A DNA stretch of 64,000 nucleotides from Natrarchaeobius halalkaliphilus (GCF_003841485.1 NZ_REFY01000003.1:575803-639802), one strand, 5' to 3'; positions 28,349 through 37,747 are shown, counted from the first letter of the stretch. Program-made: numbers and translations. Notes: a model not told the origin generated them from the letters alone.

Positions 28349-29074
28349 ATGATATCGCTCGACGAGGCGGTGACGGCGCGGCTCGAGTCACACGGGGCCC
28401 GTTTCGAGGTACTGATCGACCCGGACGCCGCACTCGCGATCAAGCGCGACGAGTTCGAAGGGGACCTAGAAGAGGTCATCGCCGCCGAAGACGTCTTCGA
28501 AGACGCCTCTCGTGGCGATCGACCCGCCGAAACCGATCTCGAGACGGTCTTCGAGACCACCGATCCGATCGAGATCATCCCCGAAGTAATCAAGGAAGGC
28601 GAAATTCAGATCACGGCCGACCAGCGCCGTGAGATGCAAGAACAAAAGCGCAAGCAGTTGATCGACACGATCGCACGCAACGCGATCAACCCTCAGATGG
28701 ACGATGCACCCCACCCACCGGAGCGAATCGAAAACGCTCTCGAGGAGGCCGGCTTTACCGTCGATGCGATGGAGCCGGTTCAGTCACAGGTCGACGACGC
28801 ACTCGACGCGCTTCGACCGGTTATTCCGATCCGGTTCGAGGAGGTGACGATCGCCGTCCAGATCCCCGCAGAGTACGCAGGCAGCGCACAGGCCAATGTC
28901 CGACAGTTCGGTGATCTCGAGCGCGAGGAGTGGCAACCCGACGGGTCCTGGATCGGCGCGGTTACCTTCCCGGCCGGCATGCAAAACGACTTCTACGACG
29001 TCGTCAACGAACACTCGAGCGGCGAAGCCGAAACGCAGATGGTCAAGGACAAAGACGATCTGCGGACCCGGTAA
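28349..29074 (+). CDS. Ribosome assembly factor SBDS (Sdo1)
   Basis: A protein of 241 residues with the three SBDS domains: an N-terminal FYSH domain (SLDEAVTARLESHGARFEVL), a central helical domain (QKRKQLIDTIARNAINPQ) and a C-terminal ferredoxin-like domain (VTIAVQIPAEYAG). It promotes release of the anti-association factor aIF6 from the large ribosomal subunit. The order psmA-SBDS is conserved in archaea. The ATG at 28349 is chosen by homology; an ORF from 28289 includes the promoter. Confidence 0.95.
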   Translation: MISLDEAVTARLESHGARFEVLIDPDAALAIKRDEFEGDLEEVIAAEDVFEDASRGDRPAETDLETVFETTDPIEIIPEVIKEGEIQITADQRREMQEQKRKQLIDTIARNAINPQMDDAPHPPERIENALEEAGFTVDAMEPVQSQVDDALDALRPVIPIRFEEVTIAVQIPAEYAGSAQANVRQFGDLEREEWQPDGSWIGAVTFPAGMQNDFYDVVNEHSSGEAETQMVKDKDDLRTR

Positions 29075-29319
29075 CGACCCGCTGACTCCGCCCGTCTCTC
29101 GACGCGAGCCGACAGCGACCGACCGGAAAGCACCGCGGCGGAGAGCGCTCATCGGGCACTGGATTCAAGTCGGTCGACCGCGTACCGTCGACTATGTCCG
29201 ACCGTCGTTTAACGGGGGTGTTCGACCGGCATCACTAGCACGCCGAACGGTATCTCGCGCGCGAATCACCGATCCGAGTTGGTCACGTGTTCGCAGACGA
29301 GTGGCGGTCCGGTGTCCGC

Positions 29320-30621
29320 ATGAGCGCTATCGTCGCAAAACGGGTCGATTCCGGGACCGCCGATACGACGGAAATCCGTGATCTCGCGGCGGCGGCTGGC
29401 TATACGATCAGCGGCGAGGTGACACAGTCACGGCGAGCGGATCCGGCGCTCCAGTTCGGTGAAGGGAAAGCCGAGGAACTCGCAGCCAGAGTCGATGAGA
29501 CCGACGCGAAGACGGTCGTCTTCGACAACCGGCTCGGACCGTATCAGATGTACAATCTGGGACAGCTACTCCCGGACGGTACCGAGGTCATCGACCGGTT
29601 CACGCTGATCCTCGAAATATTCGGTCAACGTGCCCAGACCCGGAAGGCACAGCTACAGGTCGAACTGGCCGAACTTCGGTACGAGCTGCCCCGAGCGGAG
29701 GCGAAATCGAGTCTTGCAAAGCGCGACGAACATCCCGGATTCATGGGCCTCGGTGAGTACGACGAGAGCCGCGAGCGAGACATCAAGGCCCAGATCAGCC
29801 GGATCACGGACGAGCTCGAGCAGATCGAACGAACCGAAGAACACCGCCGAGAGCGTCGACGCGACTCCGGGTTCGATCTGGTTGCACTGGCGGGCTATAC
29901 GAACGCCGGCAAGTCGACGCTTCTTCGACAGCTCGCAGCGGACCTCGAAATCGACGAAAACGAGGACCTCCACCCGGACCTAGAGTCGACGGCGGAGTCC
30001 CAGGACAGGCTGTTTACGACCCTGGGGACGACGACCAGACGCGCTGCTATCCAGCCTCGTGACGTGTTGGTCACCGATACCGTTGGGTTCATAAGCGATC
30101 TGCCACACTGGCTGGTCGAATCCTTCAAGTCGACGCTCGACTCCGTCTATCGGGCGGATCTGGTGTTGCTCGTCGTCGACGTCAGCGAACCGGTCGACGA
30201 GATTCACGAGAAGGTCGTCACCTGTCACGACACGCTCTACGAGCGAAACGAGGCACCGATCGTGACGGTTCTGAACAAAATCGACCGCGTCGACGACGAG
30301 GAGCTCACGGAAAAGCGCGAGGCCCTCTCGGGGCTTGCACCCGGTCCGGTGTCGGTCAGCGCACGAACGGGGACGAACGTTGAGGAGTTGTTAGAGCGGA
30401 TCGACGACGAGCTTCCCGACTGGCTGGAAGAGCGCCTCGTCTTACCGATGACCGACGACACGATGAGCCTGGTCTCGTGGATCCACGACAACGCGAACGT
30501 CAACGACGTGACCTACGGCGACGAAGACGTTCACGTCTCGTTCGAAGCACGACCCGCGGTGGTCTCGAGGGCGCGCTCTCGCGCGGGCGAACTGGAGAGA
30601 ACGTCCGTCGAATCCGCCTGA
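29320..30621 (+). CDS. hflX: GTPase HflX
   Basis: A protein of about 433 residues. The N-terminal HflX domain (FGEGKAEELAARV; VFDNRLGPYQMYNL; coiled coil from 130 to 190) is followed by a GTPase domain with G1 GYTNAGKST, G3 DTVGFISDLP and G4 NKID. It binds the large ribosomal subunit, and its relatives rescue or split stalled ribosomes. The ATG at 29320 (MSAIVAKRV) fits the family start; a GTG at 29287 would add 11 residues. Confidence 0.95.
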   Translation: MSAIVAKRVDSGTADTTEIRDLAAAAGYTISGEVTQSRRADPALQFGEGKAEELAARVDETDAKTVVFDNRLGPYQMYNLGQLLPDGTEVIDRFTLILEIFGQRAQTRKAQLQVELAELRYELPRAEAKSSLAKRDEHPGFMGLGEYDESRERDIKAQISRITDELEQIERTEEHRRERRRDSGFDLVALAGYTNAGKSTLLRQLAADLEIDENEDLHPDLESTAESQDRLFTTLGTTTRRAAIQPRDVLVTDTVGFISDLPHWLVESFKSTLDSVYRADLVLLVVDVSEPVDEIHEKVVTCHDTLYERNEAPIVTVLNKIDRVDDEELTEKREALSGLAPGPVSVSARTGTNVEELLERIDDELPDWLEERLVLPMTDDTMSLVSWIHDNANVNDVTYGDEDVHVSFEARPAVVSRARSRAGELERTSVESA

Positions 30622-30690
30622 TCGATCACCGATAGCGGGGTCGATTCGGTTCCCCGGTCCCTCCCTCGTCTTCGGGTCGGACCCTCACAT

Positions 30691-30698
30691 ATAAATCG
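30691..30698 (+). promoter_or_regulatory. TATA box of the thiolase-DUF35 operon
   Basis: ATATAAAT is centred 26 nt before the ATG at 30720, so transcription should begin at or next to the start codon. Confidence 0.6.
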
Positions 30699-30719
30699 TA
30701 GACTCGAGTCCCGTAGGAT

Positions 30720-31874
30720 ATGGAACGTGTTGCGATCATCGGTGCGTCCATGACCCAGTTCGGACAGCGGGACGACTGGATTCTGGATCTCCTCGCGGAG
30801 GCGGGAATCGAGTGTCTCGAGGATGCAGGCGTTTCGGCGGCGGACGTCGATCACCTGTACGTCTCGAACATGGCCAGTGGCGAGTTCGAAGGACAGACGG
30901 GGGTCGTGAACGCGCTGGCACACGACCTCGACGCGGTACCGGCGTACACACAGCGCGTCGACCAGACGAGTTCGAGCGGCGGCGCGGGAATCTACGCCGC
31001 CTGGCAGTCGGTGGCAAGCGGTGCAAGCGACATGACGTTGCTCGTCGGCGGCGAGAAGATGACCCACCGGACTACCGGCGAGTCGACCGACGTCATCGCC
31101 TCACTGACCCACCCTGTCGAGTACAAACAGGGAGTGACGCTCCCCTCGTTCGCCGGGCTGACGGCGCGGCACTATCTCGAGCGCTTCGATGCGCCTCGCG
31201 AGAGCCTCGCGAAAGTCGCCGTCAAAAACCACGCTAACGGGGTCGACAACCCACACGCACAGTTTCAAAAGGAAGTGGACGTCGAAACCGTCCTCGAGTC
31301 CCCGATCGTCGCGGATCCGCTTCGGCTGTACGATTTCTGTCCGATCACGGACGGCTCCGCGGCGCTGTTGATCTGTCCCGAGTCCGTGGCCAGCGAGTAC
31401 ACCGACGAGTACGCAGTCATTTCTGGAATCGCTGGCGCAACTGACACCCACGTCGTCCACGAGCGGATGGATCCGACGGTGATGGGTGGCGTCGTCGAAA
31501 GCGGCGAGAACGCCTACGAGATGAGCGGCTACGGGCCCGACGAGATCGACGTGGCCGAACTCCACGACATGTTCACGATTCTCGAGTTCCTCCAGATGGA
31601 GGGGCTCGGATTCGCCGCGCAGGGCGAGGCCTGGACTCTCGTCGAGGAGGGATACACGGAGAAAGACGGCGAGTTACCGATCAACACCTCCGGCGGGCTG
31701 AAATCGAAGGGACACCCGCTGGGTGCCAGCGGTGTCGCCCAGGGCGTCGAGGTGTACGAACAACTCGTTGGCGAAGCCGGATCGCGACAGGTCGACGCCG
31801 ACGTCGGCCTTTCCTGTAACGTCGGCGGATTTGGCAACTGCGTTATTACGACAATCATGGAGGCAGCACGATGA
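30720..31874 (+). CDS. Thiolase-like protein (SCP2/acetyl-CoA acetyltransferase family) lacking the nucleophilic Cys
   Basis: A protein of 384 residues with a thiolase fold of the SCP-x/archaeal thiolase type: SGGLKSKGHPLGASG near the C-terminus with the catalytic His, and NVGGFGNC at the end. At the position of the nucleophilic Cys (usually ACASG) it reads TSSSGG, giving Ser84. It may therefore not form acyl-enzyme intermediates. The next gene encodes a DUF35 protein, overlapping by ATGA, and thiolase-DUF35 pairs form complexes in archaea, for example with HMG-CoA synthase. Condensation or degradation of an acyl-CoA is likely; the substrate is unknown. Confidence 0.85.
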   Translation: MERVAIIGASMTQFGQRDDWILDLLAEAGIECLEDAGVSAADVDHLYVSNMASGEFEGQTGVVNALAHDLDAVPAYTQRVDQTSSSGGAGIYAAWQSVASGASDMTLLVGGEKMTHRTTGESTDVIASLTHPVEYKQGVTLPSFAGLTARHYLERFDAPRESLAKVAVKNHANGVDNPHAQFQKEVDVETVLESPIVADPLRLYDFCPITDGSAALLICPESVASEYTDEYAVISGIAGATDTHVVHERMDPTVMGGVVESGENAYEMSGYGPDEIDVAELHDMFTILEFLQMEGLGFAAQGEAWTLVEEGYTEKDGELPINTSGGLKSKGHPLGASGVAQGVEVYEQLVGEAGSRQVDADVGLSCNVGGFGNCVITTIMEAAR

Positions 31875-32233
31875 CGATGGAGGCGACTCGGTACGACGAC
31901 GGCTCGATCAGTTATCCGGGTCATCCGCGTGGACCCGGCGAGACGCAACCGGTCGAAACGATCGACCTGAGCGAGTACACCGCCACAGTCGTCACCTGGA
32001 CGGTCAGCACCGCAACGCCGCCCGGTGTTCGCGAACCAAACACGCTCGCGATCGTCGAGTTCGACGTCGACGGCCAGCCCGTTCGCGCTCTCGGTCAGGT
32101 GACGACGCAAGACGTCGAGACCGGTGACGTGGTCAGGCCCGTTCACGTCGACGAACTCCGCGAGCCGGGTGCGGGTATCCGCGAACCGAACAGTCAGGAC
32201 TGGGACGGCTACCGGTTCGAACCGGTGTCGTAG
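31871..32233 (+). CDS. DUF35 OB-fold acyl-CoA-associated protein
   Basis: A protein of 120 residues with the DUF35 OB-fold (YTATVVTWTVSTATPPGVRE; VRALGQVTT; GDVVRPVHVDELRE). The usual N-terminal zinc-binding rubredoxin-like part is reduced and has no cysteines. The family binds CoA thioesters and bridges thiolases to partner enzymes. It overlaps the thiolase gene by 4 bp, so the two products probably form a complex. Confidence 0.85.
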   Translation: MTMEATRYDDGSISYPGHPRGPGETQPVETIDLSEYTATVVTWTVSTATPPGVREPNTLAIVEFDVDGQPVRALGQVTTQDVETGDVVRPVHVDELREPGAGIREPNSQDWDGYRFEPVS

Positions 32234-32256
32234 TCCCGCCACTCGCCAGTCGAATC

Positions 32257-33027
32257 CTACTCGTCTTCGTCGGAATGCTCCCCCGCGTTCTCGCCACCGG
32301 AGTCGTCACTGCCACCGTGATCGGCGCTCCGGTCCCCCTGTTCGGCACTGTTTCCCGCGTCGTCACCGGAAACGTCGTCTCCGACGCTCGAGGAATCCGG
32401 GTCGTCATCCGGACCGTACTGGTCTTTCAACGTCTCGAGTTCGGCGTCGACGTCGACGTTCGACTCGGCGTCGCCGTCGACACTCCGCTGGTCGGCTCCT
32501 GAACTACCCTCGTCGATATCGATCTCGACCGACTCCGACGACGGCGATCCGTCGCGTTCGTCGGGATCGAGACCACCCGCCGCGTCTTCGAGTCGGTCGT
32601 CGACGTCGTCGCGGAGACGGCGGGCGTCGGTGAGCAACTCGCGAGCCCGTTCGTCGGCGGGCAACGTCCCTTCGGAGGCCGCCCGCTGGAGTTCCGCGAG
32701 GACGGTATCGAGCCGGGAGAGCGTCGTCTTTCGGAGGTCGTTCGCTCGTTCGCTCGAGACGACCTCGCCGGTCCGTTCTCTGACCTCTCGTTCGGTTCTG
32801 ACCAGTTCGAGGCCGCGCTGGAACGTCTCGAGCGTTCGAACGCTCGAGTTGAGTACCGCGAGCATCGCGGGGAGGGCCACCTCGTCAGTAAATGCGAGCA
32901 GTTCACGCGGCGTCGGAGGGCGTAACGGCGGACGGCGAGGCTGTGGCTCGAACTCTCGAGAGAGATCGTCGATCGTTCGCGTGAGCTCTCGAATGGCCTC
33001 GGTGAGCTCGTCGTTCTCGTCGACCAT
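32257..33027 (-). CDS. Haloarchaeal coiled-coil protein, DUF7547 type
   Basis: A protein of 256 residues with helical heptads at the N-terminus (ELTEAIRELTRTIDDLSREF), a proline-rich turn (RRPPLRPPTPRELLAF), a helical core (about 50-155) and a highly acidic tail with little order. The ATG at 33027 matches the start of the conserved part; the ORF continues upstream but loses character. The function is unknown. It is convergent with the DUF35 gene, 23 bp away. Assignment to DUF7547 is from memory. Confidence 0.6.
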   Translation of the reverse strand: MVDENDELTEAIRELTRTIDDLSREFEPQPRRPPLRPPTPRELLAFTDEVALPAMLAVLNSSVRTLETFQRGLELVRTEREVRERTGEVVSSERANDLRKTTLSRLDTVLAELQRAASEGTLPADERARELLTDARRLRDDVDDRLEDAAGGLDPDERDGSPSSESVEIDIDEGSSGADQRSVDGDAESNVDVDAELETLKDQYGPDDDPDSSSVGDDVSGDDAGNSAEQGDRSADHGGSDDSGGENAGEHSDEDE

Positions 33028-33245
33028 ACCCGTCCTACGAGGTCCTGTATGAAAAGAGAGACGATTGGTGACACGGCCGTGAACGGACATCCCGACGGAG
33101 GTGTGTGTTTCTGATTGCAGTCCGATACGACGGGGGGACTCAATCACAAAACCAAATATGATGAAATAATAAATAAATACATTACTGTTTCTAATTGGAC
33201 ATCGATGGGTATAACAGTACGTCAACCCGAGATTGAGGCCAGAGG

Positions 33246-33254
33246 ATTTATAAG
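33246..33254 (+). promoter_or_regulatory. TATA box of the HalOD1 gene
   Basis: ATTTATAAG is centred about 28 nt before the ATG at 33278. The leader would be one or two bases at most. Confidence 0.55.
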
Positions 33255-33277
33255 CAGGCGCGGAAAGAGTCCGGCCA

Positions 33278-33571
33278 ATGCTACTCTCAGTTGATCGTTC
33301 AGAGAAGGATTCCGTTCGCTCTCTCAGTTTCGAAGTCATCGAAGCGGTTGCCGAACGAGAAGGCGTCGATCCGACGGATATCGAACCACCAGCGTACGAC
33401 GCATTATATGACGCGATCAATCCGGAGGCGCTGGACGCGCTGTTTGCTCCTCGAGCGGACGGAACCGAACGGACGACGGGCCACGTCGAGTTTACGTTCT
33501 GTAACTACCGAGTGACCGTCTCGAGCGAGGGTGACGTCGTCGTCCACGGCGACGAATCCGATCCGGTATAG
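33278..33571 (+). CDS. HalOD1 output-domain protein
   Basis: A protein of 97 residues consisting of one HalOD1 domain (Halobacterial output domain 1): VRSLSFEVIEAVAEREGVDP, then ALDALFAP and HVEFTFCNYRVTVSSEGDV. HalOD1 is often the effector part of haloarchaeal two-component proteins; stand-alone copies are small predicted regulators. Its stop is immediately next to the convergent thioesterase stop. Confidence 0.82.
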   Translation: MLLSVDRSEKDSVRSLSFEVIEAVAEREGVDPTDIEPPAYDALYDAINPEALDALFAPRADGTERTTGHVEFTFCNYRVTVSSEGDVVVHGDESDPV

Positions 33572-33967
33572 TCAGCCCGTCCGGTCGATTCGTCGTCGCC
33601 ACTCTGTGGGTAAGGTTCGCGATTCACCAGTCTCGGGATCGACGACGACCTGGACGGTTCTGGCCGTCGCCGCTCTGTCACCGTCCGCGCGAATTTCGTA
33701 CTCGATCGGCAAACTGGATTCTCCGAGCTCCGGGACGCCCAGTGCGACGGTTACCTCGGCGTCCGCGTCGATCGAGTGAACGTAGTCGACCTCTAGATTG
33801 ACGAGTACGGTTCCCACGTCGACGAGCGAAACGCCGAGGACGTCCCTGAAGTACGCCTCTCGAGCCTGCTCGAGGTACGTCGCGTAGACGGCGTTGTTTA
33901 CGTGCCCCATGAAATCGATATCGCGAAGTCGAACCTCGAGGCGACTCTCGTAGTCGTATTCGTTCAT
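33572..33967 (-). CDS. Acyl-CoA thioesterase, 4HBT (hot-dog) family
   Basis: A protein of 131 residues with the hot-dog signature of 4-hydroxybenzoyl-CoA thioesterases: VRLRDIDFMGHVNNAVYATYLEQ, with the Asp that activates water, and a long central helix. It hydrolyses short or aromatic acyl-CoAs; the substrate is not clear. The gene lies tail to tail with the HalOD1 gene with no spacer. Confidence 0.88.
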   Translation of the reverse strand: MNEYDYESRLEVRLRDIDFMGHVNNAVYATYLEQAREAYFRDVLGVSLVDVGTVLVNLEVDYVHSIDADAEVTVALGVPELGESSLPIEYEIRADGDRAATARTVQVVVDPETGESRTLPTEWRRRIDRTG

Positions 33968-34052
33968 GTTTCAGAACATGTGATCCATCACCGTATGGTT
34001 GCCGTTCTCATTCACGTCAGCGGTGGTGACGGGCGGACAACTTCGAGGTCAA

Positions 34053-34805
34053 TTACCGCGTGGCACAGGCGGCCTCGAAAACGCGGTCGTGGAGGCGATT
34101 CGTAACGGTTTCGAGTAACGGCTTCATGTTCTTCGTGTCCGCACGGTTGTAACTGATTAGCGTCTCGAGGGCGGCATCGTCGCCGCGTTCGTACTGGTGC
34201 CAGAGACGCACCGCTTCGCGACCGTCGATGTCCGGCAGGTCGCGCTCGATTCCGAGTTGACCTTCGATCGCTTTGAGGCCGCCGTCCAGTCCGATCTGCT
34301 TGCAGGGATACATGAGATCGAGATGCGGAACGGAGACGTCCAGATCGTAACACGTCTCGAGAAACGGAACGTCGAACCGCTGGCCGTTGAACGTGACCAG
34401 TAACGCCGCGTCCTCGAGTTCCGTCGCGAGGCGCTCACCAGTGAGGTCACGACCGTTGACGAGCGTTTTCGTCTCGCCGGCGCGATGGAGGCTGACCGTC
34501 GTTACGTCGTTTCGCGTCGCGTCGAGTCCCGTCGTCTCGATATCCAGAAAACACGTATCGGCGCGGACGTTCTCGTAGAGTCGCCACCGACTGGCGGCCG
34601 GGAGTCGGTCCGCGAAGACGGAGACGTCGCCGCGATCCAGGTGGTCCCATCCCTCGTCGATGAACGACTCGATCCGCCCGGCCAGCGTCTCCCCGACGAC
34701 ACTGCCGTCGAACTCGTCCCAGTGAGTAATACCGTGTTCCCAGAGCCGCCGCTCGGTCGTTTCTCCGACGCCGCGGACGGGAATAAAGCTGTTCTCGATT
34801 CGCAC
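34053..34805 (-). CDS. Ribonuclease H-like (YprB-type) 3'-5' exonuclease domain protein
   Basis: A protein of 250 residues. The first 80 residues have a helix-hairpin-helix-like segment (IPVRGVGETTERRLWEHGI). Then comes a DEDD exonuclease fold: FLDIETTGLD (Asp and Glu), LVTFNGQRFDVPFLE (Asp), and a late Asp in SYNRADTKNM. The YprB/RNase H-like family is recognised from these motifs. It could process DNA or RNA ends; no substrate is indicated. Confidence 0.85.
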   Translation of the reverse strand: MRIENSFIPVRGVGETTERRLWEHGITHWDEFDGSVVGETLAGRIESFIDEGWDHLDRGDVSVFADRLPAASRWRLYENVRADTCFLDIETTGLDATRNDVTTVSLHRAGETKTLVNGRDLTGERLATELEDAALLVTFNGQRFDVPFLETCYDLDVSVPHLDLMYPCKQIGLDGGLKAIEGQLGIERDLPDIDGREAVRLWHQYERGDDAALETLISYNRADTKNMKPLLETVTNRLHDRVFEAACATR

Positions 34806-34918
34806 ACCAGTTCAGGGGAGGGGAACGGTCAAAAACGCTTGGGTCGGAACCGTCCGAGGTCGGAGCCCGTATCGAACGGTAGTGCTTTCGACCGTTCTGT
34901 GAGCGTCCCGGCGGCGAC

Positions 34919-35551
34919 TCACTCGAGTCGGATCCAATCGGTCGGCGCTTCTCGGTCACGGAGATGCCACCGTTGTTCGTGGACGCCGTCGTCTGTCCGG
35001 AGTTCGACGACCGCATCGAACATCGGTTCGAAAAGGGAGACGGCGTCGTGGTCGCGGGAGACCGGTAAATGGTAATGCCCCATTCCACGCGCCCGTTCGG
35101 TCCGGGACATCACGACGTGAAGCAATCGGAACACGGCTTCGGTCTCACACTCCTGTAAGAGCGAGACGAGCGAGTCGACGCAGACCCGGAGTTCGGACGG
35201 CTCGAGTCCGTCCGCAGCAGCCTCGAACTCGTCGATAGCATCGATAACCTCGAGACCGAGATTGCCGAGTGCGGTGCCGTCGGGATTCGATTCCGCGGTG
35301 GCGTACTCGATGGTGGTCGTCTCGGTTGGCCGTGTCAGACCGTGACGATGCGTGGTCGAATCCGCGGTGACGAGCAGCCGGTACCGCGGCTCCTGGCTGG
35401 ACAGAGCGCTGAGACGACGACAGACTAGCTCGTGGCCCTTGCTCGTCCGACTCCCGACGAGTAACAGGTTACACCCCTGGCGCTTGAGCGAGTCGAGCGT
35501 CTGTGCAAATCCTGATCGATCTCCCCCCATGCACCCCGACGTACTTTCCAT
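34919..35551 (-). CDS. DUF7504 family protein (RecA/KaiC-like fold)
   Basis: A protein of 210 residues. The part from NLLLVGSRTSKGHEL resembles the P-loop of RecA/KaiC-like proteins but has lost the GKT. The middle has ELRVCVDSLVSLLQ, like the Walker B strand, and the C-terminal part is SRDHDAVSLFEPMFDAVVELR. This is the pattern of the haloarchaeal DUF7504 family, probably a non-catalytic signalling ATPase relative. An ATG at 35530 is an alternative start. Confidence 0.7.
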   Translation of the reverse strand: MESTSGCMGGDRSGFAQTLDSLKRQGCNLLLVGSRTSKGHELVCRRLSALSSQEPRYRLLVTADSTTHRHGLTRPTETTTIEYATAESNPDGTALGNLGLEVIDAIDEFEAAADGLEPSELRVCVDSLVSLLQECETEAVFRLLHVVMSRTERARGMGHYHLPVSRDHDAVSLFEPMFDAVVELRTDDGVHEQRWHLRDREAPTDWIRLE

Positions 35552-36141
35552 TCGTCAGCCAAAACGGGAAAGAATGCGATAAATATTGCGGCCAAATATT
35601 TTCTAAAAGTCGAGTCCTGAGTTGTAGTAACGACTGGAACGGGCGACATACGGATCGGACAGTGATCGGAAATGAGACTGACCGTCGGTGCCGACAGTAC
35701 GGTTCGTAACCTGAGTGATCGCGGTGGGCCTCAGGTAGTCGTCTGTCACGGATCTCAATAGCTGATAGCGGTAGTTAATTGCTCGTGGTTGTGACAGCGA
35801 GTGCCGGCTTCACCCCGTTCCACGGTGGGACGAGGAACCCCCCTTGATACCCAGATTGAAGCCGAGGATTCAAGCCAGTACTTCGGCTTTTAGATGAGGA
35901 GGAGGTTGTTGATGGGTGAATTACCTGTACTTACCGCCAGGTCAGTAGTCCGCTAATAGGGAGATCCGGGACAGTGAGCGTACACTCCACGTGCTTACTG
36001 ATCACCGAGATTTCTACCAGTACAAAGAGATGTTTCGACAGCCGTACGAGATACTTCGCGCGTATCTCGCATAGAGAGCAGTCGGATCGGAGTTAGCAGG
36101 TCGACCACGTACATCCAATGACAGGGGTTTACCAGCGGCGC
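35552..36141. other. 590-bp gene-free stretch with possible insertion-sequence relics
   Basis: No credible CDS. The composition is clearly more AT-rich than the left half of the window. The part 35800-35920 (with AAGCCGAGGATTCAAGCCAG and a following GGAGGAGGTTG) looks like the trailing end of haloarchaeal IS200/IS605-type elements, judged by eye only. It also contains one copy of a 65-bp imperfect direct repeat (35924-35992). Confidence 0.4.
35924..35992 (+). repeat. Imperfect direct repeat, copy A (left of mgtE)
   Basis: It begins CCTGTACTTAC, contains CAGTAGTCCGC and ends TACACTCCACGT. A diverged copy lies at 37615-37676 on the other side of mgtE in the same orientation. Confidence 0.6.
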
Positions 36142-37398
36142 TTACAATAGGACTGCTTGGGCCAATCCAAGGAAGACGAAAAAGCCAAGCACATCGGTCG
36201 CCGTGGTGATGAAGATCGTCGCAGACGTGGCTGGATCGTACCCGATTCGGTCGAGCAACAGTGGCGTAATAGCACCGAAAAAGCCCGCGATGACGAGATT
36301 TGCTACCATCGAGATACCGATGACGGCCCCGAGTAAGAGGCCAAACTCGCCGAACGAAAAGGCAATAGCGATCACGGCGACGAGCACACCAGTAATCATC
36401 CCATTGACGGCACCGGCAGCAACTTCGTTGAAGATGACACGCTTGCCGGTGTTGAGTGACACCTCACCGAGTGAAATCCCACGAACCGTGACTGCCATCG
36501 CCTGTGTACCAGCATTTCCACCCATTCCAGCGACAACAGGCATATATGCTGCCAAAATGGCAACAGCAGCAATAGTTGACTCGAACAACCCAACCACCGC
36601 TGCAGCCATAAACGCCGTTCCGAGGTTGAGGATCAACCACTTATACCGTCGTCGTACCTTCGTTCCCGGGCCGTCAAGAACGCTCTCTTCTTCAGCGACG
36701 CCAGTGAACTCGTAGAGCGTTTCACCCCGCGCCTCTTCGAGCATCCGAAACAAGTCCTCGGCGTGGATCACTCCGAGGATGTCTTCGTCTTCATCGAGTA
36801 CGGCAACGGAACGCTCGCGGTTTTGCTTGAACACCTCAAGAACTTCTTCATCATCGCGGTCGTACCGGATATGCGGCGTCTCTTGGACGTAGTCATTGAT
36901 CGTCTCGGCTTCCTCATCAGCCACGGACAGCGCTGCGCCGGGGAGTTCGCCTTGTAATTCCTCATCGTCAGTGACGAAGATCGTCGGAACCTGTCCCATT
37001 CTATCCTCGAACCGACGAACGCGTTCGATCACTTCGGGGAAGCCCCGCGCTTCATCGACGGTGACGTAGTCGAGGCTCATCACCCCAGCTGCACTTTCAG
37101 GATTAAACGAGAGCAGAAAATCAATTTTTTCGCGGCGCTCGCTATCGAGCGTTGTGAGCAGTGCCTCTCGCGTCTCTTCGTCAGTGAACCAGAGAACCGC
37201 AGTCACTTCGTCCGGATCGAGCCGGTCGATAAACGTCTCCAATTCAGACCGACTCATGTCCACGATGAGGTGTTCTTGCACCTCTTCCGGAAGTGAGAAG
37301 AACACGTCTCGCCACTCGTTCAGTGGCAAGTCTGTGAACGGGTTCGACGGTTCCGAAGCCATCGCAACCGTCTCATGTATGTCTGTCTGCCGAGCCAT
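36142..37398 (-). CDS. mgtE: MgtE-type magnesium/divalent cation transporter
   Basis: A protein of 418 residues. An N-terminal helical MgtE domain (about 10-115; EEVQEHLIVDMSRSELETFI; DPDEVTAVLWF) is followed by a CBS pair (about 120-245; VPTIFVTDD; SVAVLDEDEDILGVI) and five membrane helices with PVVAGMGGNAGTQAM, the ion-pore signature. It imports Mg2+ and is gated by intracellular Mg2+ through the CBS and N domains. Codon use is less GC-rich than in the core genes. The ATG at 37398 is chosen; the ORF extends to 37485 without family similarity. Confidence 0.92.
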   Translation of the reverse strand: MARQTDIHETVAMASEPSNPFTDLPLNEWRDVFFSLPEEVQEHLIVDMSRSELETFIDRLDPDEVTAVLWFTDEETREALLTTLDSERREKIDFLLSFNPESAAGVMSLDYVTVDEARGFPEVIERVRRFEDRMGQVPTIFVTDDEELQGELPGAALSVADEEAETINDYVQETPHIRYDRDDEEVLEVFKQNRERSVAVLDEDEDILGVIHAEDLFRMLEEARGETLYEFTGVAEEESVLDGPGTKVRRRYKWLILNLGTAFMAAAVVGLFESTIAAVAILAAYMPVVAGMGGNAGTQAMAVTVRGISLGEVSLNTGKRVIFNEVAAGAVNGMITGVLVAVIAIAFSFGEFGLLLGAVIGISMVANLVIAGFFGAITPLLLDRIGYDPATSATIFITTATDVLGFFVFLGLAQAVLL

Positions 37399-37747
37399 AT
37401 ACGGAGTATATAAGCCGAACACTAAATCATGACCGATGGCGCTATCATAAAAATACGCTATCGGTAGTGGCCGCTCCAACGACACTGACCAGCCAAATCA
37501 TTTCGATAAACAGGCAAAGAAGGGATTTTCGCTGCTGAATTTATGCTCTGTATCTCGCACGGCGTTCTTGACAGGAATCAAGTAATTAAACGAACCGATC
37601 GGGACGTGAGTCCCCCTGTACTTACTGGCAGATCAGTAGTCCGCGAACACCGGAATCTTGGACCTACACTACACGTACGATCTGAACGATTGGGACATGG
37701 GATAGTAAAAGACAATACATTTGATTTCATATAGTTTCCTAGAACGT
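37399..37747. other. 350-bp AT-rich intergenic region between divergent mgtE and DedA genes
   Basis: It should hold both promoters. TATA-like stretches lie at 37408-37416 (for mgtE) and near 37727-37733 (for the DedA gene). It includes the second copy of the imperfect repeat at 37615-37676. No CDS is supported here. Confidence 0.45.
37615..37676 (+). repeat. Imperfect direct repeat, copy B (right of mgtE)
   Basis: It starts CCTGTACTTACTGGCAGATC, keeps CAGTAGTCCGC and ends CTACACTACACGT. It pairs with 35924-35992, with small gaps. Confidence 0.6.
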
